36,416 nucleotides of DNA from Verrucomicrobiales bacterium (GTDB lineage Bacteria > Verrucomicrobiota > Verrucomicrobiia > Verrucomicrobiales > DEV007): assembly GCA_029213025.1 (NCBI GenBank), contig JARGOZ010000063.1, forward strand, positions 1 through 36,416, given 5' to 3'. This document shows, piece after piece, positions 9,248 through 17,350 of the stretch. Both the position numbers and the translations under genes were made by a program. Under the pieces are notes generated by a model. It had not been told where the DNA came from. It ran no database searches and saw only the letters and a program-made list of their open reading frames with translations. The number at the start of each line of letters is the position of its first letter. The first letter of the stretch is position 1.

Positions 9248-12200
9248 CTACTTTCCGTTGGCTTCTTTGGCAATGACCTGGAAATATCTACCTACCAGCT
9301 CCCGGTATTCAGCCGGTAAATTGGTATCAATCGCAGTGGCGCTGCCCCCGGTCAGGGCGCCTTTGAACCGGGCCCAGTCTTTGGCGGAGATTCCCAGTTC
9401 GGCTAACTCCGGAGGAATGCCCCGCCCGTCTGCATCGGCCATTTTCTCCCCGTTGTTGGGCTGAGTGCCTTCGTTTTGCTGCTGGGACATCTGCTGATTT
9501 TGTTGCTGTTGTTGGGAGGGCTGTTGTCCTTCGCCGGGAGGAGGATTTTGCCCCATCTGACCGAGCTGCTCCATGGCCTGTTGCGCCATTTGCTGGAGTG
9601 ATTCGGCGGCCTGTTGCGAGCGATCCGCAGCTTCCTGTGAATTTTGCGATTGAGCCGACTGTGTCAGTTCATCAAAACTCTCCGCCATTTGTTCGCTGTC
9701 GGCGAGGCGTTCATCACTTTCAGAGGGTTCGAGGCCATCGAGAGTCTGACCGATCGCTTCGGTAGCCTTCTGCAGGCTCTTGGCGGCCGTTTCCATAGAG
9801 CGCTGCGCCTGCTGCTGATCCTGTTGGCTGCGGGCCATGGCCTGAGCTGCCTGCGGGGACATTTGCCCGGGAGGCACCTGACCTTTGCTTTCCGCCTGGT
9901 CCTGGGCCTGCTGCGCCTGAGCGAGATCTCGCTGGGCCTGCTGCGCCTGGTTTTCGGCATTCCGCAAAAAATTCGAAGCGTGGGCGGCTTCGTAGCGACT
10001 TTGGCGCTGCTGGAGATTTTCGAGAGTTTCTTCGAGGGATTCAGCCTGTTCCTGAAGATCACCGGACTCCGCCGCGAGCTGTTCCTCCATCTGAGCGAGA
10101 GCCTCCTGAAGATCACCGGCTTCCACGGCGGCGATCTGTTCAGCGACAGCTTCCTGGCGCTCCGCAAGCTCGCCGATGTTATTGGATTGTTCAGGCTTAT
10201 CGGACTTATCGGACTTATCGGACTTATCGGACTTATCGGACTTATCGGACGGGTCGGACGGGTCGGCCGGCTGCGACTGCTCGGCGGCTTCGGCGAGGGA
10301 CTCGGCCGCTTCGCGGGCAGCTTCGGATGCGCCCTCCATATTTTCTTTTTCCAGAGATTCGGCGGCTGACTGCGTCTGCTCGGCAGCCTCGGCAAGAGCA
10401 GGAGACTTGGGGTTCTGCTCGCTTTCCGGCTTTGTGGATGCCTCCTGAGCTTGTCGCGTTTCTTTGGCAATTTGCTCCTGCATTTGTTTGAGCCGTTCCA
10501 TCACCTCCTCACGGAGAGCGGCCTGTTTTTCGGGATTTTTGTGATCCTGTGCGGCGTCAGTGGTCATCTTGCGGAGATCCTCCTGAGCTTCGGCGAGTTG
10601 ATCCGCCCGGTCGGCTAGCTCCTGCGCTTCCTGCTGCTGTTTTTCGAGCACTTCCGTCAGCGCCGCGGCATTATCCTTCAACATTTCGCCAAGATCCTGC
10701 TGCACATCTTCCTGACGCTTTTGAAACTCCTTCATGGCCTGCTGCTGCTCGCGGCGGCGCTGCTCTTCGTTTGCGGCCGGCGTCTGCATTTCACGGGCGG
10801 CCTGTTCCGATGCGTCTTTGGCCAGTTCACGTTGGTCGTTGGCCATTTCATTGAGTTGAGCTATGGCTTCGAGATCTTTTTCGGTATCGCGCACCGAATT
10901 TTCCACTTCTTTGAGATCTGCGAGAGCCTGCTCTACCTGTTCGAGAGCTTCCCGCGCCTCCGCTACGCGCTCTTGCTTTTCATCCGTCACCGGAATCAAA
11001 TCAGCGGCCTCCTGAGCATTGGCGATTTCCTCTTCAGCGATTTCTTCCAGGGCATCGATCTGCGGTTTAAAAACGGAATTCTCCAGCTTTTCAGCGATAT
11101 CCTTTAACACATCTTCCGCCTGTTTGGCTTCTTCGCGAAAGCGGCTCAAATCACGCTCGGCATTGGGAGAAATCTCATCACGGCGTGCCAGTTCGCGCTC
11201 GGCGTTCCGGATGTCGCTTTTGGCGCGCTCCAGATCACTGCGGGCTTCGCGAATCGCCTGGGTGAGATCGCGCTTTTGGGCATCTATAGTCTGTTCCGCG
11301 AGTGACTTGGCGTTTCGATCAATAAAAATCGTGATTGTTTCGCTGATGCCTTCTCCCGGGCCGTTGAATGATTCCGGGCGGTTATCCAAAGCGCGAATTT
11401 GCACCTGGAGCTGATTTTGCCCCGGCTTCAAATCGAGGGAAGCCAGGTTTAGGGGAGCCTTGCCTTTCCACGTGCCCGGTCTGGCAGCTGCGGTCGGCTC
11501 AGGCTGGACGATGACGCGGGGATTGGTTTCATCATTCGGCATGACCAGGATGGCAACTTCACTGAAACCAAAATCCTCGCCCACTTCATAATCGATCGGC
11601 AGCACCTCGACAGGTTTGAGGCGCAGCTCGCGAGCCATCGGATTTACGATGCGGACCACCGGAGCCCGGTCGGGAAGCGCCTGAATGGGAAAAGGTGTCC
11701 GCTCGTTGGCGAATTCGTCCATATCTTCGAGGTCGAGCCGCCAGGTTCCGCTGGTTGAGTTCTTCAGCACAAAATCGGTCGTCACCACCCGGTCATCGAC
11801 ATTGGTATCGCCGAGTTCCCCGGCATCGTTGAGAACCATTCGGGCTTTCCAAACCTCTTTGTTAACCAGCGAAGTCACGGTAACCTTTGTGTTGGCGACC
11901 GCTTTGATTTCGCCGTTTAAACTCTCCTCTTCGACCGGCTCCAGCCCTGTGTATTCCGGGTATTCGTAACGAATCGTCCGTTTCTCGATGACTGGAGGCG
12001 GAACGGTTTCGACCTTGAAATAGCGACTCAACGCCGCTCCGGCCCGGACCCGGTATTCAAAGCTTTCTTCCACGGCCGGAAAGGTGATGGAAAATTTCTG
12101 CGCGCCGTCATCGGTTTTCCCCATCAAAGTCATCCTTTCAACGGAATCGGTTCCGCTTTCGAGAAGTCGACGCAACTCAGCGCGGCGCAATTTGTCGTGC

Positions 12201-12880
12201 TTCACCGTCATCGTGATAGTGAATTCGCTTCCTTTCGCGATCCGGAAATCCCCGGGGTCTACCGTCATCGTATCGGCATAAGCATTGCCGATATTGGAAA
12301 AAGGAGCCACCGCGCGGGTCAGCAATTTCCAACCGTGATTGGGGAAAACGAGCAGAACAACCGCGAGCAAAGAGAGACACAGGGCGGCCAGCTTAACGAA
12401 ACGGGCCGCTTTTCCGCCTTTGAATTCCCGTTTTGGATCAACGTTCTGAACATCGAGCACGGCGGAATCAACCACGGCTTTGATCAATTCCTCGGAGCCT
12501 TTGATTTCTTCGGGATCGTTGCTGCTCAGCAATTCGACTGCTGTGGAAATCCGCTCCTGCAGTTCGGGATGGCGGACTTCGAGAATTCTCGCCACGTGAG
12601 TCAGGCTCAGCCTTCTCGACAGAGGCCGGATCAAAAACCACCACCCGGCACCCACGGTGACCAGCAGCCCGGTGATCGATAAAGCCCAGCGAATCGCGCT
12701 CGAAAAGATCGTCACCGAAGCATCTATCGCCATGATGGCGAGCAGGGAAAGCAATCCAATCGCAACCGTCGCAAAGATCCCGCGAACCAAAAGAAGTCTT
12801 CTCACCCGCCAAATGATCGACTGGAGCTTATCTAGAATCGGGCGGGGCAGCTGCGCAAGCGTAGCTTCGAAAGAACTCAT
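9248..12880 (-). CDS. Giant DUF4175-like membrane protein with long Gln/Glu/Ala coiled coil
   Basis: About 1,210 residues from ATG 12880 (MSSFEATLAQLPRPILDKL). An upstream start near 13033 would run into the divergent transporter gene and was rejected. The N-terminal part has three hydrophobic segments: VRGIFATVAIGLLSLLAIMAI, WALSITGLLVTVGAGWWFL and AARFVKLAALCLSLLAVVLLVF. Between them is the LSLTHVARILEVRHPELQERIST block seen in many verrucomicrobial and planctomycete DUF4175-like proteins. A periplasmic beta-rich region follows, then about 550 residues of coiled coil with clusters of Q, E and A. Near the C-terminus is a folded-looking segment (GIPPELAELGISAKDWARFKGAL). It probably spans the inner membrane and extends through the periplasm. 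It is the first gene of the operon with the two toroid proteins, so a shared envelope assembly is a fair inference. No function is known to me. Confidence 0.8.
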   Translation of the reverse strand: MSSFEATLAQLPRPILDKLQSIIWRVRRLLLVRGIFATVAIGLLSLLAIMAIDASVTIFSSAIRWALSITGLLVTVGAGWWFLIRPLSRRLSLTHVARILEVRHPELQERISTAVELLSSNDPEEIKGSEELIKAVVDSAVLDVQNVDPKREFKGGKAARFVKLAALCLSLLAVVLLVFPNHGWKLLTRAVAPFSNIGNAYADTMTVDPGDFRIAKGSEFTITMTVKHDKLRRAELRRLLESGTDSVERMTLMGKTDDGAQKFSITFPAVEESFEYRVRAGAALSRYFKVETVPPPVIEKRTIRYEYPEYTGLEPVEEESLNGEIKAVANTKVTVTSLVNKEVWKARMVLNDAGELGDTNVDDRVVTTDFVLKNSTSGTWRLDLEDMDEFANERTPFPIQALPDRAPVVRIVNPMARELRLKPVEVLPIDYEVGEDFGFSEVAILVMPNDETNPRVIVQPEPTAAARPGTWKGKAPLNLASLDLKPGQNQLQVQIRALDNRPESFNGPGEGISETITIFIDRNAKSLAEQTIDAQKRDLTQAIREARSDLERAKSDIRNAERELARRDEISPNAERDLSRFREEAKQAEDVLKDIAEKLENSVFKPQIDALEEIAEEEIANAQEAADLIPVTDEKQERVAEAREALEQVEQALADLKEVENSVRDTEKDLEAIAQLNEMANDQRELAKDASEQAAREMQTPAANEEQRRREQQQAMKEFQKRQEDVQQDLGEMLKDNAAALTEVLEKQQQEAQELADRADQLAEAQEDLRKMTTDAAQDHKNPEKQAALREEVMERLKQMQEQIAKETRQAQEASTKPESEQNPKSPALAEAAEQTQSAAESLEKENMEGASEAAREAAESLAEAAEQSQPADPSDPSDKSDKSDKSDKSDKSDKPEQSNNIGELAERQEAVAEQIAAVEAGDLQEALAQMEEQLAAESGDLQEQAESLEETLENLQQRQSRYEAAHASNFLRNAENQAQQAQRDLAQAQQAQDQAESKGQVPPGQMSPQAAQAMARSQQDQQQAQRSMETAAKSLQKATEAIGQTLDGLEPSESDERLADSEQMAESFDELTQSAQSQNSQEAADRSQQAAESLQQMAQQAMEQLGQMGQNPPPGEGQQPSQQQQQNQQMSQQQNEGTQPNNGEKMADADGRGIPPELAELGISAKDWARFKGALTGGSATAIDTNLPAEYRELVGRYFQVIAKEANGK
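10196..10266 (-). repeat. 9-bp in-frame tandem repeat (Ser-Asp-Lys)
   Basis: On the plus strand, five to six CGGACTTAT units are followed by two CGGACGGGT units. On the minus strand these encode consecutive Ser-Asp-Lys, and upstream Ser-Asp-Pro, triplets inside the coiled-coil region of the DUF4175-like gene. Near-identity of the units points to recent slippage expansion. Length variation would stay in frame. Confidence 0.9.
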
Positions 12881-12979
12881 TACGCGCAGAATGACAGAAG
12901 AATTCAGTCCCGGCAAGAGCCTTGTTAGCGTGTTGCCAGGGGAAAAATAGCCACATTTATCATCGCAATAGAAAATAAT
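12881..12979. promoter_or_regulatory. Divergent intergenic region between the DUF4175-like operon and the transporter
   Basis: These 99 bp must hold promoters for the minus-strand operon and the plus-strand transporter. The sequence becomes AT-rich near the transporter start, but I cannot assign convincing -35/-10 pairs. Confidence 0.4.
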
Positions 12980-14122
12980 TTGTCTGATAATCAGCTGGAT
13001 CAGATCTCCATTTTGAAGAAAACACCACCACACCTCCCCCGGCTGACTATCCTGGCTGAAATTTCACTCATCATCCTCGCCGTTATCGCTATTCTCGGGG
13101 CGGCCATGTTCGCCCGCCCGATACTTTTCCCGATGACCCTGGCTGTGCTGATGGCTCTGGCAACGAAACCGGTTGCCCGGAAGTTGTGTGAGAACCTGAA
13201 GTTCCACCCGATCGTAGCCTCAGTTTTGATCGTTCTGTTCATAATGGGAATTGGAATCGGAGGTATGTTCGCTCTGTCCGGTCCCGCCGGAAAGTGGATC
13301 AGCGAAGCGCCGCAGAAATTCCAGGAGGTGGAAAGAAAAATCAGACCGGTCAAAGAATCGGTAGAGGAAATCACGGAAGCAACCGGTCACATAGAAAAAA
13401 TGACCGAAGCCGCCCGCGACCCCTCCAAAGTCAAGGTTGAGGTCGCGCGCCCCACTCTTACCAGTACGGTGCTGAGCATGACAGCGGAGGTGGGACTCGA
13501 ATTTTTAATCGCCATTAGCTGTTTGTTTTTGCTACTTGCCTTTGGCGATGACTTTATGGACCGCATCGCCGACCTGAAGGGCAACAAGACAAAAAATGCC
13601 TTAATAGAAATGGTAAAGTCAGCCGAGGAAATGATCTCGCTTTACCTGTTTCGATTTACTTTGATCAACTGCGTTCTGGGTCTTGTGATCGGGCTGGGCA
13701 TGTGGGCCCTCGGTATGCCGAATCCCGCCCTGTGGGGTGTAATGGCAGCCTGCTTGAATTTCGTTCCCTATCTCGGTCTCATAGCCGGCTCCTCGATTGT
13801 GTTCTTCGTGGCGATCGTGGAATTTGACTCCCTGCTGAAAGCAACGATCGCACCGGCGATATACATTATCGCCAATGCGATCGAAGCCAACGCTGTGACG
13901 CCCAGCCTTCTGGGCAAGGCGCTCAGCGTTCATGTGATCGTTCTGTTTTTCGGAATCCTATTGCTCGGCTGGCTTTGGGGTATTGGTGGAGTATTGATCG
14001 CCGTGCCTCTTATCGCGACCTTCCGCGTTATGTGCAGCCACTTTGAACCGCTCAAACCCGTAGCCCAATTCCTCGGCGGAGGAAGCAAAGAACCAAGCGT
14101 CGGTTTTGATAAAAAATCGTAG
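12980..14122 (+). CDS. AI-2E family (PerM/YdiK-like) transporter
   Basis: This 380-residue polytopic protein has the family layout. There are N-terminal membrane helices (ISLIILAVIAILGAAMF, IVASVLIVLFIMGIGIGGMFAL) and a soluble helical loop (about residues 100-160, EAPQKFQEVERKIRPVKES). The conserved C-terminal block includes ALWGVMAACLNFVPYLG, KALSVHVIVLFFGILLLGWLWGIGGVLIAVPL. Family members export or exchange small solutes: TqsA has been linked to autoinducer-2 and others act as Na+/H+ antiporters. The substrate here is open. The start is a TTG (MSDNQLDQ), because there is no ATG before the first helix. Its stop lies 7 bp from the end of a convergent small gene. Confidence 0.85.
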   Translation: MSDNQLDQISILKKTPPHLPRLTILAEISLIILAVIAILGAAMFARPILFPMTLAVLMALATKPVARKLCENLKFHPIVASVLIVLFIMGIGIGGMFALSGPAGKWISEAPQKFQEVERKIRPVKESVEEITEATGHIEKMTEAARDPSKVKVEVARPTLTSTVLSMTAEVGLEFLIAISCLFLLLAFGDDFMDRIADLKGNKTKNALIEMVKSAEEMISLYLFRFTLINCVLGLVIGLGMWALGMPNPALWGVMAACLNFVPYLGLIAGSSIVFFVAIVEFDSLLKATIAPAIYIIANAIEANAVTPSLLGKALSVHVIVLFFGILLLGWLWGIGGVLIAVPLIATFRVMCSHFEPLKPVAQFLGGGSKEPSVGFDKKS

Positions 14123-14128
14123 GAGGCA

Positions 14129-14305
14129 CTACCGGTTGCCTTCGATTTCTTCGGCGACATTCTCTACTTCTCTGATCACTCCCTCTACGGCCTCACCTAT
14201 ATTATCTGCCGCTCTTTCGGCGGGTGTCTTTTGATTTTGCTGAATCAAGAGAAATACGATTACTCCCAACAGAGCTGCTATAATGACAAGTACACCTGTT
14301 TTCAT
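14129..14305 (-). CDS. Small single-pass membrane protein, 58 residues
   Basis: A short frame from ATG 14305 to TAG 14129 encodes one N-terminal hydrophobic helix (VLVIIAALLGVIVFLLI) and then an acidic amphipathic tail (PAERAADNIGEAVEGVIREVENVAEEIEG). This helix-plus-amphipathic-tail layout is common in small verrucomicrobial envelope proteins annotated only as hypothetical. It lies between the convergent transporter gene and a small lipoprotein on the same strand, with a 37-bp gap to the latter. No strong ribosome binding site is visible. The coding pattern supports a real gene. Its function is unknown. Confidence 0.6.
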   Translation of the reverse strand: MKTGVLVIIAALLGVIVFLLIQQNQKTPAERAADNIGEAVEGVIREVENVAEEIEGNR

Positions 14306-14341
14306 GATGATAAATTTTGAGACTGTATCTTCCGGTTCAGT

Positions 14342-14575
14342 TTAGTAGCGACGCGCATTACGACTTCCGACGGCGGCTCCCGCAGCCGCTCCGATGGCGC
14401 CACCAATAAGCGCGCCCTCCGCTCTGTCACCGTCGCCTGCTGCGATGGCTCCAATTGCCGCACCGCCGAGAGCCCCGCGGGTAGCGCCTCGCTTGGTTTG
14501 TGTCTGACAACTGGAGAGAGTCATAAGACAGAGAATCGATAAAACAGTAATGGAGATAGATAGTGTGGTCTTCAT
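14342..14575 (-). CDS. Glycine-zipper lipoprotein (YMGG/17-kDa-antigen-like)
   Basis: A 77-residue product with a lipoprotein signal ending in LMTLSSC, followed by a glycine-zipper region (GATRGALGGAAIGAIAAGDGDRAEGALIGGAIGAAAGAAVG). Glycine-zipper lipoproteins of this kind sit in the outer membrane and may pair helices within the bilayer. ATG 14575 was chosen because the signal sequence begins there and an AAAGG sequence lies 7-8 bases upstream. The longer frame to 14680 lacks signal-like sequence. It is probably co-expressed with the small membrane protein downstream. Confidence 0.8.
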   Translation of the reverse strand: MKTTLSISITVLSILCLMTLSSCQTQTKRGATRGALGGAAIGAIAAGDGDRAEGALIGGAIGAAAGAAVGSRNARRY

Positions 14576-14701
14576 AATGTGCCTTTGTGAAGAGCGCATG
14601 TTACATGCCGCCGGATTTTCACCAGGAAACAGCTTTGAACCGTTCAGCTGAAGCGAATCTGCATGATTACAGCCATGCAAACTGCAATCTTTTGCCGATG
14701 T

Positions 14702-14745
14702 AACAGGGTACAGTCCCCGACCAAACAGGGTACGATTTGCCTGAA
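14702..14745 (-). repeat. Two copies of the 22-bp-period dispersed repeat, inverted (locus 2)
   Basis: AACAGGGTAC occurs at 14702 and 14724, exactly 22 bp apart. Read on the minus strand this gives TACCCTGTT in two units, one with a TGTACCC and one with a CGTACCC core. It lies in the divergent intergenic region (14576-14853) between the glycine-zipper lipoprotein and the FmdB-like gene. Otherwise that region shows only AT-rich sequence close to the FmdB start and no clear promoter. Confidence 0.8.
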
Positions 14746-14853
14746 ACCGGGAAAGATTGCCCTCGTGCGGGACACAAATTCGAAGTATTTTCGATTTGAA
14801 TACGCCGATTGCGTCCTGAATAGTGTGAATCGAGCGATTTTTTCAAACAGATT

Positions 14854-15198
14854 ATGCCAACCTATGATTATCAGTGCCAGAAATGTGGCCACGAATTTGA
14901 GTATTTTCAGTCGATGAACGACGACAGACTTACAGACTGTCCTCTGGATTCGTGCGATGGCACAGTCAAACGCCTGCTCGGAACAGGAGCCGGAATCATC
15001 TTCAAAGGGTCGGGATTTTACGAAACCGATTATAAAAGGGGAGATTCCTACAAAGCGGCCGCGAAAGCGGATTCTGCAGCCGGCGCTGAATCCAGTGGCG
15101 GAGGAGGCAGCAGTAAGAGTTCCAAGTCTTCGGATTCCGCGAAATCCGACTCGTCTTCCTCCTCCGGGTCGAAAAAGTCGAAGAAAACCTCCGATTAA
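14854..15198 (+). CDS. FmdB-type zinc-ribbon protein with Ser/Lys-rich tail
   Basis: The 114-residue product begins MPTYDYQCQKCGHEFEYFQSM and carries a CxxC...C...C zinc-ribbon arrangement (C8, C11, then CPLDSC), the FmdB/CxxC_CXXC_SSSS family pattern. The end of the core (GTGAGIIFKGSGFYETDY) is typical. The last ~45 residues are almost entirely Ser, Lys, Asp, Gly and Ala and are probably disordered. FmdB-like proteins have been proposed to be regulatory or nucleic-acid-binding, but their general role is not established. The gene is 30 bp upstream of the VPPA-repeat protein on the same strand and probably shares a transcript. Confidence 0.88.
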   Translation: MPTYDYQCQKCGHEFEYFQSMNDDRLTDCPLDSCDGTVKRLLGTGAGIIFKGSGFYETDYKRGDSYKAAAKADSAAGAESSGGGGSSKSSKSSDSAKSDSSSSSGSKKSKKTSD

Positions 15199-15228
15199 CC
15201 CGTATTTTATTGTATAACAGGATTTGTA

Positions 15229-16311
15229 ATGTCCGACGAAAATCCATACCCGGAAGAACCCGTTCCACCGGCAGGAGCCGAACCGGTACCGCCGGCCCAA
15301 AACCCGGTCCCGCCCGCAGATTACGCACCGGTTCCCCCGGCTCAGCAACAGCCTGTTCCGCCAGCCCCAAATCCTGTTCCTCCGGCTCAGCATCCGGTCC
15401 CTCCCGCTCAAATGCCGGTTCCACCGGCGGGAGCAACGCCCGTGCCTCCGGCACAGACTCCGGTGCCACCTGCCGATCCCAATCAGGGAGTTCCGCAGCA
15501 ACCCGGATTCGAAACAATGAAGCTGGATGGGGTACCGCCCATCAATCAAGCCCCGCCTGCCAATCCGCAGCCCGTTCTTCCGCCGGTCAACGTTCCGCCG
15601 GGAGCAGCCGCCGGTGCCGGTCGTCGCCCGGCCGCCGGACGCCGACCCGCCACCAAAAAGAGGCGCCCGACAAAGAAAGGTGCCGCCCGCCCCGGATCGT
15701 ATCGCAAACCTGTCTCGCAGGATTCCGGCATCACTTTTACTTCGGTACTTTTAGCCTTGCTCGGAGCCGGAATGCTCGCGGTTTCCATTTATGCTTTGAT
15801 GCCCACTTCGCTTACACACATCGAAGGGTATCCCGCAAATGACATGACTAACAAGGAGCCGAAAAACCTTTTAGCGGAAGGACAGAAGCTTCTCGAAACC
15901 CGCCAGGGCAACATCACTTTCACCGAGAAAGAGATCAATGATTACCTGAATTTCCGATTGCAGGGCTCCCAGACCGGAGTTCTCGGCGGGTTTATGAAAA
16001 TGAAAGGTATCTACGTCGACCTCCGGGGCGACGAAGCAGAGATCTTCATCGAACGTTCTTTTCCTTTGCTCGGTAGCACCACCATCAGCACAGTAGTGAA
16101 ATCGGAGTTCAACAACGTCAAACACCAGCAGTTTTGGAAACTCGGCGGTGGATCGATCGGAAAGATCAAACTGAAAGACCGCAGTCTCCAACCGGTATTG
16201 AATACTTTTCTGCGCATGTCACGGGTGGGTTCTGAAGAACTCGAAGTGATGAACTACATGGCTAACGTCACGATCAGCGAAAACAAGATCGCTCTCGAAT
16301 CGTCCCTGTAA
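15229..16311 (+). CDS. Single-pass membrane protein with VPPA repeats and a C-terminal conserved domain
   Basis: The 360-residue product has three parts. Residues ~10-85 are a Pro-rich cytoplasmic arm with about ten VPPA repeats (bases ~15256-15480). A basic linker follows (GRRPAAGRRPATKKRRPTKK, about 130-150). Then comes one membrane helix (VLLALLGAGMLAVSIYAL) and an extracytoplasmic domain with FTEKEINDYLNFRLQG and a beta-rich stretch, ending MANVTISENKIALESSL. The Arg/Lys cluster before the helix agrees with an N-in orientation. An AGGA sequence lies 6 bases before the ATG. I do not recognise the C-terminal domain. Its membrane position and divergence from the GTPase operon are the only clues to function. 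Confidence 0.75.
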   Translation: MSDENPYPEEPVPPAGAEPVPPAQNPVPPADYAPVPPAQQQPVPPAPNPVPPAQHPVPPAQMPVPPAGATPVPPAQTPVPPADPNQGVPQQPGFETMKLDGVPPINQAPPANPQPVLPPVNVPPGAAAGAGRRPAAGRRPATKKRRPTKKGAARPGSYRKPVSQDSGITFTSVLLALLGAGMLAVSIYALMPTSLTHIEGYPANDMTNKEPKNLLAEGQKLLETRQGNITFTEKEINDYLNFRLQGSQTGVLGGFMKMKGIYVDLRGDEAEIFIERSFPLLGSTTISTVVKSEFNNVKHQQFWKLGGGSIGKIKLKDRSLQPVLNTFLRMSRVGSEELEVMNYMANVTISENKIALESSL

Positions 16312-16340
16312 AAAACCCGGGATAAGACTTTTATCCCAGC
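16311..16340 (-). terminator. Rho-independent terminator of the MglA/roadblock operon
   Basis: On the minus strand, a 7-bp perfect stem GGGATAA/TTATCCC (16337-16331 with 16325-16319) and 5-nt loop is followed by GGG and a T-tract at 16316-16311. The stem includes the TAA stop of the roadblock gene. The convergent plus-strand gene ends at 16311, directly beside it. Confidence 0.7.
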
Positions 16341-17350
16341 TCGAAAGAGTACTGGGAACCGGACTGGGGATCATCCCCGTCCTCGCGCTCTTTCCTTTGC
16401 GCAGCCTCGCGCTGACGGGCGGCGGGAACACTCAAATGCACGGGCGTGGTATTGGGACGAACCGGCTTAAAACTGGAGGAGTCATCCTCATCTTCGTCAT
16501 CCATCTCGAAAGGCGAGTTTTCAACGATAGCGTGAGGTTCGACCCGCTTCTGTTCGAGGGAAACCGGCTTCGGTTTTTCTTCGATTGGTTCAGAACGTGG
16601 CGGTTCATCAACTTCAAAAACGTCACCGGGGACCGGATCGCGTTTCGGCACATCGGCATCCAAATCAGCTTTAGAACCGGGAATCACCCCGCCAACTGTG
16701 CCGATAATTTTTTCCGGACCGGAAATCTTTGCGGCGACGGGACGGGCTCTCGGGCGCTCAGGGCGGCCCGGTGATTCCTCTTCTCTGGCGGGCAACGAAT
16801 CAGACTGCCGGAGAGAACGCGGACGTTCCGGACTGGCCTCCGGCTGAGGCAGTGGTGATTCCGCCTTTTTTTTTGTAAGAGACATCGGCACTGCTTTAAC
16901 CCGGGCAAGCTGTTTCAAAAGAGCCGGTTCGATCAGGCTGGCCTGGTCCCGGAGAATACCGGCCGGAATATTGGAATCACTTACGCCGACCAGCATAAAC
17001 CGCTCGCCGACTTCCTTGAGATAGAGCAGGCGATCTTCTCCGAGGTGGAGACTCTCGACCCGGCCTTCCTCACCCAAAGCGCCGGTAAGCCCCTCAGTGG
17101 CTTCGCCCGCGCCTGCAACAAGTGACCCTATCATGTCGACATCAACATCGGGAAGGGAGGAAATTCCGGCAATGAGATAACCGCTGTGATCCACTACCAG
17201 AGCGGTATCCAGCTCAGCCTCTTCGGCATAGCCACACAAAACCGCCTCGATATCGTCAGCTACACCCGTTGGAACTTCAAGGGTTACAGCTGCGGTTCGA
17301 TCAGTTTTTCGGTGGGATGGTCGGGCGGGACTTTTACTCATTCCTTTCAC
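16331..17350 (-). CDS. Roadblock/LC7-domain protein with long acidic/proline-rich tail
   Basis: A 339-residue product with an N-terminal Roadblock/LC7 domain (about residues 25-150). Visible blocks are IEAVLCGYAEEAELDTALVV, DHSGYLIAG, GSLVAGAGEATEGLTGAL, RLLYLKEVGERFMLVGV and IPAGILRDQASL. Roadblock proteins such as MglB form dimers that regulate small Ras-like GTPases. The remaining ~190 residues are low-complexity and charged, and end in FELG. The GTG start at 17350 overlaps the last base of the upstream TAG stop (TAGTG), a stop-start arrangement favouring reinitiation. ATG 17341 is the alternative. It sits directly downstream of the MglA-like GTPase, so it is the natural candidate for its regulator. 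Confidence 0.82.
   Translation of the reverse strand: MKGMSKSPARPSHRKTDRTAAVTLEVPTGVADDIEAVLCGYAEEAELDTALVVDHSGYLIAGISSLPDVDVDMIGSLVAGAGEATEGLTGALGEEGRVESLHLGEDRLLYLKEVGERFMLVGVSDSNIPAGILRDQASLIEPALLKQLARVKAVPMSLTKKKAESPLPQPEASPERPRSLRQSDSLPAREEESPGRPERPRARPVAAKISGPEKIIGTVGGVIPGSKADLDADVPKRDPVPGDVFEVDEPPRSEPIEEKPKPVSLEQKRVEPHAIVENSPFEMDDEDEDDSSSFKPVRPNTTPVHLSVPAARQREAAQRKEREDGDDPQSGSQYSFELG

Noticed and set aside
9644..10470. Plus- and minus-strand frames of 240-270 codons across the coiled-coil region
   Set aside because: They are opposite-strand or shifted frames of the compositionally biased DUF4175-like gene, with no motifs or start signals of their own.
12881..13033. N-terminal extension of the DUF4175-like protein
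   Set aside because: It would overlap the divergent transporter gene and its promoter, and adds non-family sequence before MSSFEATLAQLP.
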